Shown one piece after another: positions 8,104 to 16,727 of a stretch of DNA of 64,000 nt. Below the pieces are notes generated by a model, which was not told the DNA's origin, ran no database searches, and worked only from the letters and a program-made list of their open reading frames with translations. Made by a program: the position numbers and the translations under genes. Source of the stretch: Gordonia prachuapensis (GTDB lineage: Bacteria > Actinomycetota > Actinomycetes > Mycobacteriales > Mycobacteriaceae); NCBI RefSeq assembly GCF_036350515.1, contig NZ_JAZDUE010000007.1, positions 124,001 through 188,000 of the forward strand. The letters run 5' to 3'. Positions within the stretch are counted from its first letter, which is position 1, and every line of letters begins with the position of its first letter.

Positions 8104-8904
8104 CTACCCGTCCCACCCCGCCGGCGGATGCCCGAGGCAGAACACCGCACCGAACGGGTCGGTGACGGCAGCGAGTGTGCCGTAGGGGGTTTCCTCACCG
8201 GCCATCATCACCCCACCCCCGAGCGACTCGACCTGCTTCACGGTCGCGGCCACATCGTCGACGGTGATGTATACCTGCCAGAACGACGGCACCTCGGCCG
8301 GAAACAGCTTGGACGCATCCATGATTCCGGAGTACGAGTCCTCGCCGACGAAGACCTGGCCGTAGAAGTCGGGACCGACCGTGTCCGGGTCGCCGCCGGT
8401 ACCGACCTGCTCGACGCGGGCACCGATGACGTCGGTGTAGAACTCGATGGACTTCTTGTAGTCCTTGCTCTGGCATTCGAACCAGTAGGGGGTGCCATGG
8501 GTGCCCCACTCGAGGAAGCCGGGATGGGTGTTGGGTTTCCACCACCCGATCACCGCACCCGCACTGTCGGTGGCGACCATCATCGTGCCCATGTCACCGA
8601 CGTCCATCGGCGGAACCATCATCGAACCGCCGGCCTTCTCCACGGCCAGAACGGTGGCGGCCGGGTCGGTGGTGTGCAGGTACACCGACCAGACGTCGGA
8701 CGGGCCTGCGGGGTCCATGACCGGACCGCAGCCGGCCACACGTTTGCCGTTCTTGAGGAAGTTCCGGTAGCCGCCGAAATCGGCATTGGCCTCCTCGGCC
8801 TCCCAGCCGAAGATCGCGCCGTAGAACTCGGCGGCCTTGTCCGGGTCACTGCTCATCAGGTCGAACCAGATCGGTGCGCCCACCGGCGCCGAGTAGTCGC
8901 TCAT
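8104..8904 (-). CDS. Two-domain VOC/glyoxalase-like protein
   Basis: A 266-residue protein from ATG 8904, with AAAGGACT as ribosome site. It consists of two vicinal-oxygen-chelate domains: about residues 5-125 (APIWFDLMSSDPDKAAEFY) and about 135-262 (THGTPYWFECQSKDYKKSIE). This resembles the double-VOC family that includes mycobacterial CFP32 (Rv0577). The substrate is unknown; the family includes glyoxalase-like, dioxygenase-like and binding-only members. It is a single gene with a hairpin after its stop. Confidence 0.85.
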   Translation of the reverse strand: MSDYSAPVGAPIWFDLMSSDPDKAAEFYGAIFGWEAEEANADFGGYRNFLKNGKRVAGCGPVMDPAGPSDVWSVYLHTTDPAATVLAVEKAGGSMMVPPMDVGDMGTMMVATDSAGAVIGWWKPNTHPGFLEWGTHGTPYWFECQSKDYKKSIEFYTDVIGARVEQVGTGGDPDTVGPDFYGQVFVGEDSYSGIMDASKLFPAEVPSFWQVYITVDDVAATVKQVESLGGGVMMAGEETPYGTLAAVTDPFGAVFCLGHPPAGWDG

Positions 8905-9063
8905 CGCGAGTCCTTTCAACAGGGTTGGGGATCGGTCACCACTGCTGACATCAAGCGTGGCCGAAAGTCATCGGTGACGTGCGCCGAACGGGCACACCGA
9001 TGAAAAACAGTCGGCCAACCGGTCTACACCTGCGAGTGAACCCGCCGACCGAAAGGCAGTCAC

Positions 9064-9669
9064 ATGCCCACCGACGTCACCCAGGCCCGTCAGATCGCGA
9101 CCGCCGCCGATGAGATGCTGGCGATGACCGCGACCATCACCGACGACATGCTCGACCGGCCGACACCATGCGACATGGATCTCGCCGCGCTCCTCGGCCA
9201 TGTCGACGGACTCGCCCAGGCGTTCGCCGCCGCCGCTCGAAAAGAGTTCGGGCCCTTGACATCCACACCGCCCGAGCCTTCGCAGGCCGAGTTGCCCGCG
9301 AACTGGCGAGACGACCTGCGACGCCACGTCGGTGACCTGGCCGACGCCTGGGACGATCAGTCGGCCTGGGAGGGGATGAGCCAGGCCGGCGGTGTCGACC
9401 TCCCCGCCGAGGTCTTGGGCATGGTCGCGCTGTCCGAACTGGTGCTGCACGGCTGGGACGTCGCGCGCAGCATCCGGGTCGCTTATGCCCTGCCCGACGA
9501 GGTCCTGGCGGCCGTTTTCGACTTTCACTACCCGCCACAGCCGCAGAGTGAGCGCGACGGCATGTTCGGGCCGGTGGTGGAGGTGCCCGCCGATGCCGCC
9601 CTCGTCGACCGGCTCGCCGGTCTGACCGGCCGCGATCCCTTCTGGCCGCATGGCACCCTGGAGGAATGA
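9064..9669 (+). CDS. TIGR03086-type (DinB/mycothiol-dependent) protein
   Basis: A 201-residue protein starting with ATG 9064 behind GAAAGG. The pattern of an N-terminal helix, then RPTPCDMDLAALLGHVDG and later LHGWDVARS, is that of the TIGR03086 family. That family is related to DinB and mycothiol-dependent maleylpyruvate isomerase, and the conserved His residues are expected to bind a divalent metal. The biochemical role is unknown in most members. Its stop overlaps the start of the membrane protein downstream (ATGA), so the two are co-translated. Confidence 0.75.
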   Translation: MPTDVTQARQIATAADEMLAMTATITDDMLDRPTPCDMDLAALLGHVDGLAQAFAAAARKEFGPLTSTPPEPSQAELPANWRDDLRRHVGDLADAWDDQSAWEGMSQAGGVDLPAEVLGMVALSELVLHGWDVARSIRVAYALPDEVLAAVFDFHYPPQPQSERDGMFGPVVEVPADAALVDRLAGLTGRDPFWPHGTLEE

Positions 9670-10190
9670 GCGACGGAACCGATCGTGCACGCGCGACGGT
9701 CCGGCGATTCACCTGGCCGATCGCCGCGGTCGCCGGCCTGCTGCTCGTCGCGTTCAGTCTGGTGCCGTGGGGTGTGTCGGATGCCGGCGTGCAACCGTCC
9801 ATCACCGGCCTCGGCCGGGTGCGCGTGCCCGGGGCGGCCCCCGAGGATGTGGCGTTCCTGGAAGAGCACACGATGCGGCCGGGTCTGTGGACGGTGGTCC
9901 TCGGTGCGCTGATCGCCGTCGTGGCGCTGGTCGCGTGGTGGCGACCGGCTCTGCGGTGGCCGGCGGTCGTCATCGTCGGATTGTGCGCGATCGGTGCGCT
10001 GGCGGTGGCGATTCCGTCGCTCGCCGATCCGGGCGCCCACCTGTTCGATCAGCGGGTGCAGGAGGCGGTCCGGGTCGAGTCACCCCTCGTCGATGTCGGC
10101 TACGGGCTGCTCGGCGTGTTGTTCGTCGGGATCGCGCTGATCGGCCTCGTGGTGGCCGCGGCGATCACCCCAGCCGACGGATCGTCTTGA
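9666..10190 (+). CDS. Four-segment integral membrane protein, unknown function
   Basis: A 174-residue protein with four predicted membrane segments: about residues 17-35, 75-92, 96-115 and 145-168. The loop after segment 1 is likely external. It is coupled to the upstream TIGR03086 gene through GAGGAATGA, which serves as both ribosome site and overlap. It resembles small Trp-associated membrane proteins of actinobacteria only in general layout, so I assign no function. Its 3' end overlaps the convergent NlpC/P60 gene by 26 bases. Confidence 0.65.
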   Translation: MSDGTDRARATVRRFTWPIAAVAGLLLVAFSLVPWGVSDAGVQPSITGLGRVRVPGAAPEDVAFLEEHTMRPGLWTVVLGALIAVVALVAWWRPALRWPAVVIVGLCAIGALAVAIPSLADPGAHLFDQRVQEAVRVESPLVDVGYGLLGVLFVGIALIGLVVAAAITPADGSS

Positions 10191-10677
10191 TGTAGGACCA
10201 ATGGTTCAGCGGGGTGAAGCCGATCGGTGCGCCGTTCGGGCCGTAGGCGTTGAACACCTGGCCGAATCCGGCGTAGATCCCGACGTGACTCGCGTCGCGA
10301 TAGAAGATGATGATGTCGCCGGGTGCGAGCGCCGAGAACGGGATCGCCCGCCCTGCGTATTGCTGTTGCTGACTGACACGCGGCACCTTGACGCCGGCTG
10401 TCGAGAACGCCCATTGCACCAGACCCGAACAGTCCCACGACCATGGTCCGGTGCCGCCCCATTGGTACGGCCGGCCGATCTGGGTCATCGCCGCCGACAG
10501 TGCCTGCATTCCCGCGGGTGTGGGCACCGGGAGATGAAGGTCTGCCGACCCCGACGAGCCCGCGGAACCGGCGGAACCGGTGTCGGCGACGGCGGGGCCG
10601 ACCGAGCCGATCGCGACGCCGGTGGCGAGGGCGGCAGCGCACACTGCGCCGACGATGCGGCGTCGAAGAGCGAACAT
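10165..10677 (-). CDS. Secreted NlpC/P60 peptidoglycan hydrolase
   Basis: A 170-residue protein with a signal peptide (about residues 1-31, cleavage likely after GPAVA) and a C-terminal NlpC/P60 domain. The catalytic Cys83 sits in WDCSGLVQWA and His131 in SHVGIYAG. Such enzymes cut D-Glu-mDAP bonds in cell-wall stem peptides. It is short, with no coiled coil or binding domain, like the minimal RipD-like forms in mycobacteria, but the catalytic residues are present. Monocistronic, with its 3' end overlapping the convergent membrane protein gene. Confidence 0.88.
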   Translation of the reverse strand: MFALRRRIVGAVCAAALATGVAIGSVGPAVADTGSAGSAGSSGSADLHLPVPTPAGMQALSAAMTQIGRPYQWGGTGPWSWDCSGLVQWAFSTAGVKVPRVSQQQQYAGRAIPFSALAPGDIIIFYRDASHVGIYAGFGQVFNAYGPNGAPIGFTPLNHWSYIKTIRRLG

Positions 10678-10800
10678 GTCACCACAGTGACGGACGTGGC
10701 TCCACTTGTCTCAAGTTTCGATTGAGTGTGGTGAAGAAGTGACGGAAGTGAAGACTATTCACCAGCCGTACGGATTTGTCCCCGATTTGTACGACACCAG

Positions 10801-11181
10801 TCACCAATATCCGTCGGGATCGGACTCCGGGGACTCCGACGGAATGATCCCCTCGGCGACGCCGTGGTCGATGCTCGCCGACAACCGCGGGCAGGTCGGC
10901 ATCATGGCTCCGGGCAGGAGTGCCTTTCCGGAGTCATCGGCACGCTCGAGGTGGTTGCACCGTGTTCGGGCATCCGCGGTCCACTGCACGCTGGTGTGAA
11001 ACGCGCTGGTCTTCTTGACGAGCACGCAGGCGTGGCACGAGCGGCACTCGATCTCCCGCATCCCGCCCCGTAGGTAATGTTCGCGGTCGCGTTCGGTGGC
11101 CGCGTGCACGGCAGCGCGCCGTTCGGGGTCGCCGTGGAAGTCGGGCGCCTTCGCCCAGCCGTCCACCCCAGCGCGCGTCAT
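10801..11181 (-). CDS. Cys-rich small protein co-transcribed with kshA
   Basis: A 126-residue protein starting at ATG 11181, only 5 bases after the stop of kshA, so it is in the same operon. Residues 45-52 read ECRSCHAC (Cys46, Cys49, Cys52); two more Cys residues lie near positions 75 and 97. This spacing suggests a zinc site or possibly an iron-sulfur site. Trp-, Asp- and His-rich ends frame it. It is too small and unlike a plant-type ferredoxin to be KshB. I do not recognise the family; the location under the KstR-type box at 12470 suggests a role in sterol catabolism. Confidence 0.7.
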   Translation of the reverse strand: MTRAGVDGWAKAPDFHGDPERRAAVHAATERDREHYLRGGMREIECRSCHACVLVKKTSAFHTSVQWTADARTRCNHLERADDSGKALLPGAMMPTCPRLSASIDHGVAEGIIPSESPESDPDGYW

Positions 11182-11186
11182 CGTTC

Positions 11187-12407
11187 TCAGACCTCGGCCT
11201 TCTCCGACGCCTCGGTGTCGTCCGCCTCGGTGTCGTCGTCGGCTTCCTCTTTCTGTCGCCGCAGGTTCTCCTCGATCTCCACACCCCAGCTCTCCAGTGC
11301 CTTCGAGGTGTCGATCTCGTACTCGAAACGCTGGGTCATCTCCTCGGTGACCTCGGCCTTGTCGACGTAGAACTGGTCGTACCACCGCCGCAGTTGGTAA
11401 ACGGGTCCGTCCTCTTCGACGAGCAGCGGATTGTCGATGCGGGTCTTGTTCTTCCAGATCTCGACGTCCTGGAGGAATCCGACCTCCACGCCCGCGGTGA
11501 TCTTCTTCGCCATCTTCGCGGCCTGCTCGGAGGTGAGGCCTTCGGGCACCTTGGCCATCACGCCGTACATGAGCACGAACGAGTTCGAGTCGATGGGGTA
11601 GTGGCAGTTGGTGAGGATGGTCTCCACCGCGAATCCGCCGTAGTACTGCACCATCGGATTCAACATGTAGGCCGGGCCGTAGTATGCGGCAATCGATTCC
11701 AGCCGGCTGTCGCCGTAGTTGGTGCCCAACGTGACATCGGGTCGGCCGTGCGAGTTCATGTACTGCGCGGCGACTTCGCCTTCGAAGACGTTCTTGAAGT
11801 AATCCGGAAGGGCGAAGTGCACGTAGTAGAAGTGCGCCATGTCGACGACGTTGTCGATGATCTCGCGGCAGTTCGAGCCCTCGATGACGATGCTGTTCCA
11901 GGTCCACGGCGTCCACTCGTCCGAACCGACCTCGTCGAGTTCGGGGATGATGCACTCCTCCGGCGGCGCATTGCCCTCGGGATCGTTGTAGACGAACACC
12001 TGACCGTTGCGGGTCATCGTCGGCCACGCGCGGGTCTTCGCGAGCTTGGGATTGCGCTTCGCGTACGGGACGCCTGCGCATCGACCATTGCCCTTCCACT
12101 GCCACCCGTGGAACGGGCACGCGACATTGTCGCCCTTGACGCTGCCCTGCGAGAGGTCGCCACCCATGTGGCGGCAGTACGCGTCAAGGACGTTGATCTC
12201 GCCCTTCGAATCGGCCCACACCACCAGCTTGGTGCCGAAGATGTGCACCGAATGGGGCTTGCCGTCGGTGAAATCCGAGACGAGACCCAGGCAGTGCCAA
12301 CCGCGCGCAAACCGCTCCGGCGGCGCCCCGGTGTCGATCTCACGCACGTCGACGTCGTCACCGGCGGGGGTCGTGCTGCCGATGGTCGTCTGAGGCGTCG
12401 CTGACAT
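11187..12407 (-). CDS. kshA: 3-ketosteroid 9alpha-hydroxylase oxygenase subunit
   Basis: A 406-residue Rieske oxygenase. The [2Fe-2S] Rieske ligands are Cys78/His80 and Cys97/His100 (CRH and CPFHGW), and the mononuclear iron motif D-x2-H-x4-H is at Asp189, His192 and His197. With a KshB reductase (not in the window) it hydroxylates C9 of androstenedione-type steroids, which leads to opening of ring B. The C-terminal tail is unusually acidic and charged (Glu/Asp/Ala). It is divergent from hsaA and shares with it a 235-base region that carries two KstR-like boxes. Confidence 0.93.
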   Translation of the reverse strand: MSATPQTTIGSTTPAGDDVDVREIDTGAPPERFARGWHCLGLVSDFTDGKPHSVHIFGTKLVVWADSKGEINVLDAYCRHMGGDLSQGSVKGDNVACPFHGWQWKGNGRCAGVPYAKRNPKLAKTRAWPTMTRNGQVFVYNDPEGNAPPEECIIPELDEVGSDEWTPWTWNSIVIEGSNCREIIDNVVDMAHFYYVHFALPDYFKNVFEGEVAAQYMNSHGRPDVTLGTNYGDSRLESIAAYYGPAYMLNPMVQYYGGFAVETILTNCHYPIDSNSFVLMYGVMAKVPEGLTSEQAAKMAKKITAGVEVGFLQDVEIWKNKTRIDNPLLVEEDGPVYQLRRWYDQFYVDKAEVTEEMTQRFEYEIDTSKALESWGVEIEENLRRQKEEADDDTEADDTEASEKAEV

Positions 12408-12469
12408 CCGTTACTCCTGTTCTGGCGCGTGATTCGCTCGTTCGGTGCGAATCGGCTCACTCCCAATAC

Positions 12470-12483
12470 TAGAACATGTTACA
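12470..12483. promoter_or_regulatory. KstR-type operator (kshA side)
   Basis: TAGAACATGTTACA matches the published KstR consensus TNNAACNNGTTNNA at every fixed position. It lies 62 bases before the kshA start. KstR is the TetR-type repressor of upper cholesterol catabolism in mycobacteria and rhodococci; no kstR gene is in this window. Confidence 0.75.
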
Positions 12484-12561
12484 AAAATGGCGAGTCGATC
12501 GAGCCACTCGGTGATGATCGGTCCAGGAAATGGGCACAAAGTCCCAGTGCTCGACAGAAAT

Positions 12562-12575
12562 GAGAACGTGTTCTA
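12562..12575. promoter_or_regulatory. KstR-type operator (hsaA side)
   Basis: GAGAACGTGTTCTA matches TNNAACNNGTTNNA except for the first base, with an AGAAC/GTTCT palindrome. It lies 67 bases before the hsaA start on the other side of the divergent region. Confidence 0.65.
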
Positions 12576-12642
12576 ATCTCAACATCAGATGAGAACCAGG
12601 GGCGGCCACGGTGCCGTCGAGCAACGAGTAGGAGCGGGCGAG

Positions 12643-13833
12643 ATGCCAGCACAGCCACAGCGGAGCGAGGCGGCCGAGCAGGTCCTGGAGAAGATCAACG
12701 CTCTTCTGCCGGAGATCGAACAGCGTGCGCAGCAGACCGAAGATCTGCGGCGTATCCCGGACGAGACCGTCTCGAGCCTCGAGGGCGCGGGATTCTTCAA
12801 GCTGATGCAACCCGAACAATGGGGTGGCTACCAGGTCGACCCCGTCACCTTCTACGAAGCGGTACGCCGCATCGCCTCGGCGTGTGGTTCCACGGGCTGG
12901 GTCTCCGGCATCATCGGCATCCACAACTGGCACCTCGCGCTCTTCGACCAGCAGGCGCAGGAGGACGTGTGGGGCAAGGACACCAACGTCCGGATCTCGT
13001 CCTCGTACGCACCCATGGGTGTGGGTGAGGTCGTCGACGGCGGTTACAAGGTCAACGGGAACTGGGCCTTCTCCTCCGGCTGCGAGACCGCCGACTGGAC
13101 GTTCGTGGGCGGCCCCGTCCTCAAGCGTGGCAAGCCCGTCGACTTCGTCACGTATCTGCTGCCGCGCGAGGACTACACGATCAAAGATGTGTGGCACGTG
13201 GTGGGTCTCAAGGGAACCGGGTCCAACACCCTCGAGGTCAAAGACGTGTTCGTCCCGCAGCATCGCGTGCTGAGCATGCGCACCATGGGTGCTTACCAGA
13301 GCCCGGGTCTCGAGCAGAACACCGCGCCGGTCTACAAGATGCCCTGGGGGACGATCCATCCCAGCACCATCGCGACGCCGATCGTCGGTATGGCCTACGG
13401 CGCGTACCAGGCGCACGTCGAGCATCAGGGCAAGCGTGTGCGAGCAGCGTACGCGGGTGAGAAGAGCAAGGACGATCCGTTCGCCAAGGTGCGCATCGCA
13501 GGCGCCGCCAGCGACATCGATGCCGCGTGGCGTCAGCTCGCGGGCAACCTGCAGGCCGAGTACGACCTCATCCTCGCCGGTGAGGAGATCCCGATGGAAC
13601 TGCGCCTCGCCGCGCGAAGGGATCAGGTGCGCGCCACCGGTCGGGCCATCGCGTCCATCGACAGTCTCTTCGAGAACTCGGGCGCCGGAGCGCTGAACAA
13701 CGACTCACCGATCCAGCGTTTCTGGCGCGACGCCCACGCCGGCCGCGTACACGCCGCCAACGATCCGGAGCGGGCATACGTCGCATTCGGCAACGGCGAG
13801 TTCGGGATTCCCATCGGCGACACGATGGTGTGA
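12643..13833 (+). CDS. hsaA: 3-HSA hydroxylase, oxygenase component
   Basis: A 396-residue flavin-dependent monooxygenase with an acyl-CoA-dehydrogenase fold. It hydroxylates 3-HSA, the seco-steroid formed after ring B opening, to the catechol 3,4-DHSA, using reduced flavin from HsaB. The start is ATG 12643 (MPAQPQRSE) behind AGGAG. The HsaA-like N-terminal helices, ACGSTGWVSGIIGIHNWHLA and the C-terminal GAGALNNDSPIQRFWRD segment fit the family, and the length equals that of known HsaA. The gene context (kshA, hsaC, hsaB) supports the assignment. Confidence 0.92.
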   Translation: MPAQPQRSEAAEQVLEKINALLPEIEQRAQQTEDLRRIPDETVSSLEGAGFFKLMQPEQWGGYQVDPVTFYEAVRRIASACGSTGWVSGIIGIHNWHLALFDQQAQEDVWGKDTNVRISSSYAPMGVGEVVDGGYKVNGNWAFSSGCETADWTFVGGPVLKRGKPVDFVTYLLPREDYTIKDVWHVVGLKGTGSNTLEVKDVFVPQHRVLSMRTMGAYQSPGLEQNTAPVYKMPWGTIHPSTIATPIVGMAYGAYQAHVEHQGKRVRAAYAGEKSKDDPFAKVRIAGAASDIDAAWRQLAGNLQAEYDLILAGEEIPMELRLAARRDQVRATGRAIASIDSLFENSGAGALNNDSPIQRFWRDAHAGRVHAANDPERAYVAFGNGEFGIPIGDTMV

Positions 13834-13860
13834 GTTCGGGTGTTTTCGGTGGTGACGAGC

Positions 13861-13967
13861 GCCGGCAACGACAAACCGGCCCCTGAGGAGGTCCGGAGCG
13901 CTAGCGGAGGACCGTCACGAAGGGGCGCCCTTCGTGACACTCGGCTGGCGCCTCGTTCCTCAGGGAT
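13861..13967. repeat. Nested-hairpin repeat element between hsaA and hsaC
   Basis: The outer arms CCCTGAGGA (13881-13889) and TCCTCAGGG (13957-13965) enclose a perfect 11-base stem, GTCACGAAGGG (13914-13924) with CCCTTCGTGAC (13928-13938), around a 3-base loop. A further GCCGG/CCGGC pair flanks the left edge. The interior CGCTAGCGG is shared with the repeats at 43.5 kb. It looks like a REP/MITE-type mobile or structural repeat, and it may also act as an intra-operon attenuator. Confidence 0.7.
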
Positions 13968-14021
13968 CGGGGTAGGTGCGCGCTCGCCCCACGCGACGCC
14001 AATTATGAGGAGTGAGAACAC

Positions 14022-14930
14022 ATGAGTGACAGCCCGATCCGATCCCTCGGGTACATGAGGATCGAGGCCACCGACATGGACGCGTGGCGTCAGTACGGGT
14101 TGAAGGTCCTGGGCATGATCGAGGGCGCCGGACTCACCGAGGGGGCGCTGTACCTGCGGATGGACGACTTCCCGGCGCGGCTGGTGATCGTTCCCGGCGA
14201 GCACGACCGACTGCAGGTCTCCGGTTGGGAATGCGCCAATGCCGAAGCCCTGCAGGATGTGCGCGATCGCCTGTCTCGAGCGGGCGTGGTCTTCCGCGAG
14301 GCCAAGGACGAGGAACTGGCCGACCGTCGTGTCGTCGAGATGGTCATCTTCGACGACCCCGCGGGCAACACCCTCGAGGTGTTCCACGGTGTCGCACTGG
14401 AACATCGCCGGGTGGTGAGCCCGTACGGACACAGGTTCGTCACCGACGAACAGGGCCTCGGGCACGTCGTGCTCACGTGTGACGACGACAAGGCCGCGCT
14501 GGCCTTCTATCGTGACGTCCTCGGTTTCAGCCTGCGCGACTCCATGCGGCTGCCCCCGCAGGCCGTCGGTCGCGAGGAGGGTGACGAGTCGCCGTGGCTG
14601 CGGTTCCTCGGCTGCAATCCCCGCCATCACTCACTGGCGTTCCTGCCCATCCCCAACAGCACGGGCATCGTGCATCTGATGGTGGAAGTGGAGAACTCCG
14701 ACGACGTCGGGCTCTGCCTGGATCGGGCGCTGCGCAAGAAGGTGAAGATGTCAGCCACGCTGGGTCGGCACGTCAACGACCTGATGCTCTCGTTCTACAT
14801 GAAGACCCCGGGTGGATTCGACGTCGAGTTCGGTTGTGAAGGCCGAACTGTCAAGGACGACGAGTGGATCGCGAGGGAAAGCACGGCAGTGAGCTTGTGG
14901 GGGCATGACTTCAGTGTCGGATTCCAGTGA
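14022..14930 (+). CDS. hsaC: Iron-dependent extradiol dioxygenase
   Basis: A 302-residue type I extradiol dioxygenase that cleaves the catechol ring of 3,4-DHSA to 4,9-DSHA. Two VOC modules are present; the C-terminal one holds the Fe(II) ligands His148 (GHVVLT), His218 (IVHLM) and Glu269 (FDVEF), with the supporting His202/203, His250 and Tyr259 expected for BphC-type enzymes. The start ATG 14022 follows AGGAG. It overlaps hsaB by 26 bases if hsaB starts at 14905. Confidence 0.93.
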   Translation: MSDSPIRSLGYMRIEATDMDAWRQYGLKVLGMIEGAGLTEGALYLRMDDFPARLVIVPGEHDRLQVSGWECANAEALQDVRDRLSRAGVVFREAKDEELADRRVVEMVIFDDPAGNTLEVFHGVALEHRRVVSPYGHRFVTDEQGLGHVVLTCDDDKAALAFYRDVLGFSLRDSMRLPPQAVGREEGDESPWLRFLGCNPRHHSLAFLPIPNSTGIVHLMVEVENSDDVGLCLDRALRKKVKMSATLGRHVNDLMLSFYMKTPGGFDVEFGCEGRTVKDDEWIARESTAVSLWGHDFSVGFQ

Positions 14931-15504
14931 GATGACCCGTACCCCCTACGGTTCCGCAGATTTCGACACCCGACAGTTCCGCACCGCGATGGGACAGTTC
15001 TGCACGGGCGTCACCGTCATCACGACCATCGACGACGGCGGTGCGCCGGCCGGCTTCGCCTGCCAGTCGTTCGCAGCGCTGTCGCTCGATCCACCGCTTG
15101 TGCTGTTCTGCCCGAAGAAGACCTCGCGGAGCTGGAAGGTGATCGAGCACAGCGGAAAGTTCTGCGTCAACGTTCTGTCGAACCGGCAGCAGGACGTCAG
15201 TGCCGCCTTCGGTGCACCGGGCGACGACAAGTTCCGGCACGTGACATGGGATCCGTCGCCGGCGGGCCTTCCGGTGATCCGGCACTCCCTGACCTGGGTG
15301 GAGTGCGACGTCGAACGAGTGACCGACGGCGGCGACCACCACATCGTCATCGGTCGCGCGCTGACCCTCGGTGACGTGTTGCAGGACAAGCCGTTGCTGT
15401 TCTACCGCGGCGGGTATCTGTCCACCGAACATCCGCGGGTCACGCCCGCGCAAGCCGAACTGGAGAACTTCCTCACCTGGACCGGAGGAGACACCTGGCT
15501 ATGA
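14905..15504 (+). CDS. hsaB: Flavin reductase for 3-HSA hydroxylase
   Basis: A 199-residue flavin reductase of the HpaC/PheA2 type, which supplies reduced flavin to HsaA. The stretch FRTAMGQFCTGVTVIT followed by CQSFAALSLDPPLVLFCP is characteristic. The start is uncertain: ATG 14905 lies inside hsaC behind GGGGG, while ATG 14932, one base after the hsaC stop, gives a protein 9 residues shorter that is closer to known HsaB. The stop overlaps the DUF1214 gene (ATGA). Confidence 0.9.
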   Translation: MTSVSDSSEMTRTPYGSADFDTRQFRTAMGQFCTGVTVITTIDDGGAPAGFACQSFAALSLDPPLVLFCPKKTSRSWKVIEHSGKFCVNVLSNRQQDVSAAFGAPGDDKFRHVTWDPSPAGLPVIRHSLTWVECDVERVTDGGDHHIVIGRALTLGDVLQDKPLLFYRGGYLSTEHPRVTPAQAELENFLTWTGGDTWL

Positions 15505-16727
15505 GCTCACCGATGAGCGGGGCGACCACCGAGAATCAACCCGGTGTCACGCCACCACCAGATGTCACACGGCCACTCACAGACGCGATCGCCGAGGCCG
15601 AGAAGCTCATCGCATCAGCGGAATTCGTCGAGTCCGAGCAGGATCTCGCCGAGGGCTACGACTACCTTGCCGGAAGTATCGCGGCGATCGTGCAACTCGT
15701 CCGTTCCCGGCAGAAGAGTCACCCGAACTTCATCACATCGACCGGGCCGATGACGAAGATGGGGCTCGACAATCCCGACACGCTCTACTACCACGCCGAT
15801 CTCGAGCCGACCGGGACCTACATCGTCCGCGGTCGTCGTGGCGGGACCGTCGACCTCAGCTTTCAAGTCCTCACCGGCGACTACACGCCGTCGTCGGTAC
15901 CCGGCGGTGACGACGCATTCGACGATCGGCGCATCCCCATCGACGCGGACGGAAACTTCGAGATCACGTTCGGCCCACCCATCGACGCGGAGCGCGCCGA
16001 CTACTTCACCCTCGCCGAGGGCGCGTCGATGCTGTCGGTGCGGGAGGTGTACGGCGATTGGGATCAGCGCAAGGGCACCATCTCGATCGAGCGCATCGAC
16101 ACCGCCGGAACCGCGCCCGACGAGCCCGACCTCGCGCGGGTGACCCGACGCTATGCCACAGCAGGCAAGATGCTGGCCTCCCGGATCAACACGTGGTTCA
16201 ACTTTCCGAAGTGGTTCTATCTGGACGAGCCGGTCAACACGTTCACTCCGCCTCGCCTGACCCCCGGTGGGCTGGCCACCCAGTACTCGTCGGTGGGTCA
16301 CTACCGGCTCGCCGACGACGAGGCGATGATCATCACCGTCCCGAGATCCGATGCGCCCTACCAGGGATTCCAACTGGGCAGCATGTGGTACATCTCGCTG
16401 GATTACGTGAACCACCAGACCAGCCTCAATTCGGCTCAGGCGCAGGTCGATCCGGATGGCATGATCCGGATGGTCGTCTCGCGCCGGAACCCGGGTGTCG
16501 CGAACTGGATCGAGACCACGGGCCGCACCACCGGGATCATGCAGTTCCGGTGGCAGCGAACGGACGAGCCGATAGCTCCCGACCAGGGGCCCAGTGCGCA
16601 GGTCATCGACATCGGCGATGTCGCACAACACCTCCCGTACCTGTCGGACAATGTCATCGACGAGGCGGGATGGTCGACGCGGATCGCGGGTCGCCAACGT
16701 GCGTTCGCGGAGAGGATGTTGCTGTGA
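15501..16727 (+). CDS. DUF1214 domain protein in hsa operon
   Basis: A 408-residue soluble protein. The C-terminal two thirds match the DUF1214 pattern, with DLEPTGTYIVRGRRGGTVDL early, then YRLADDEAMIITVP and WYISLDYVNHQTSLNSAQ; no signal peptide is seen. It is translationally coupled to hsaB (ATGA) and to the next gene (GTGA), so it belongs to the steroid operon. DUF1214 proteins have no established activity. Members beside aromatic and steroid genes suggest a catabolic accessory or lyase-like role, which is only inference here. Confidence 0.8.
   Translation: MSSPMSGATTENQPGVTPPPDVTRPLTDAIAEAEKLIASAEFVESEQDLAEGYDYLAGSIAAIVQLVRSRQKSHPNFITSTGPMTKMGLDNPDTLYYHADLEPTGTYIVRGRRGGTVDLSFQVLTGDYTPSSVPGGDDAFDDRRIPIDADGNFEITFGPPIDAERADYFTLAEGASMLSVREVYGDWDQRKGTISIERIDTAGTAPDEPDLARVTRRYATAGKMLASRINTWFNFPKWFYLDEPVNTFTPPRLTPGGLATQYSSVGHYRLADDEAMIITVPRSDAPYQGFQLGSMWYISLDYVNHQTSLNSAQAQVDPDGMIRMVVSRRNPGVANWIETTGRTTGIMQFRWQRTDEPIAPDQGPSAQVIDIGDVAQHLPYLSDNVIDEAGWSTRIAGRQRAFAERMLL

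Noticed and set aside
7999..9003. Long open frame opposite the VOC gene
   Set aside because: It is a GC-driven antisense frame with His/Arg/Gly-rich composition and no ribosome site; the VOC gene on the other strand has clear domain motifs.
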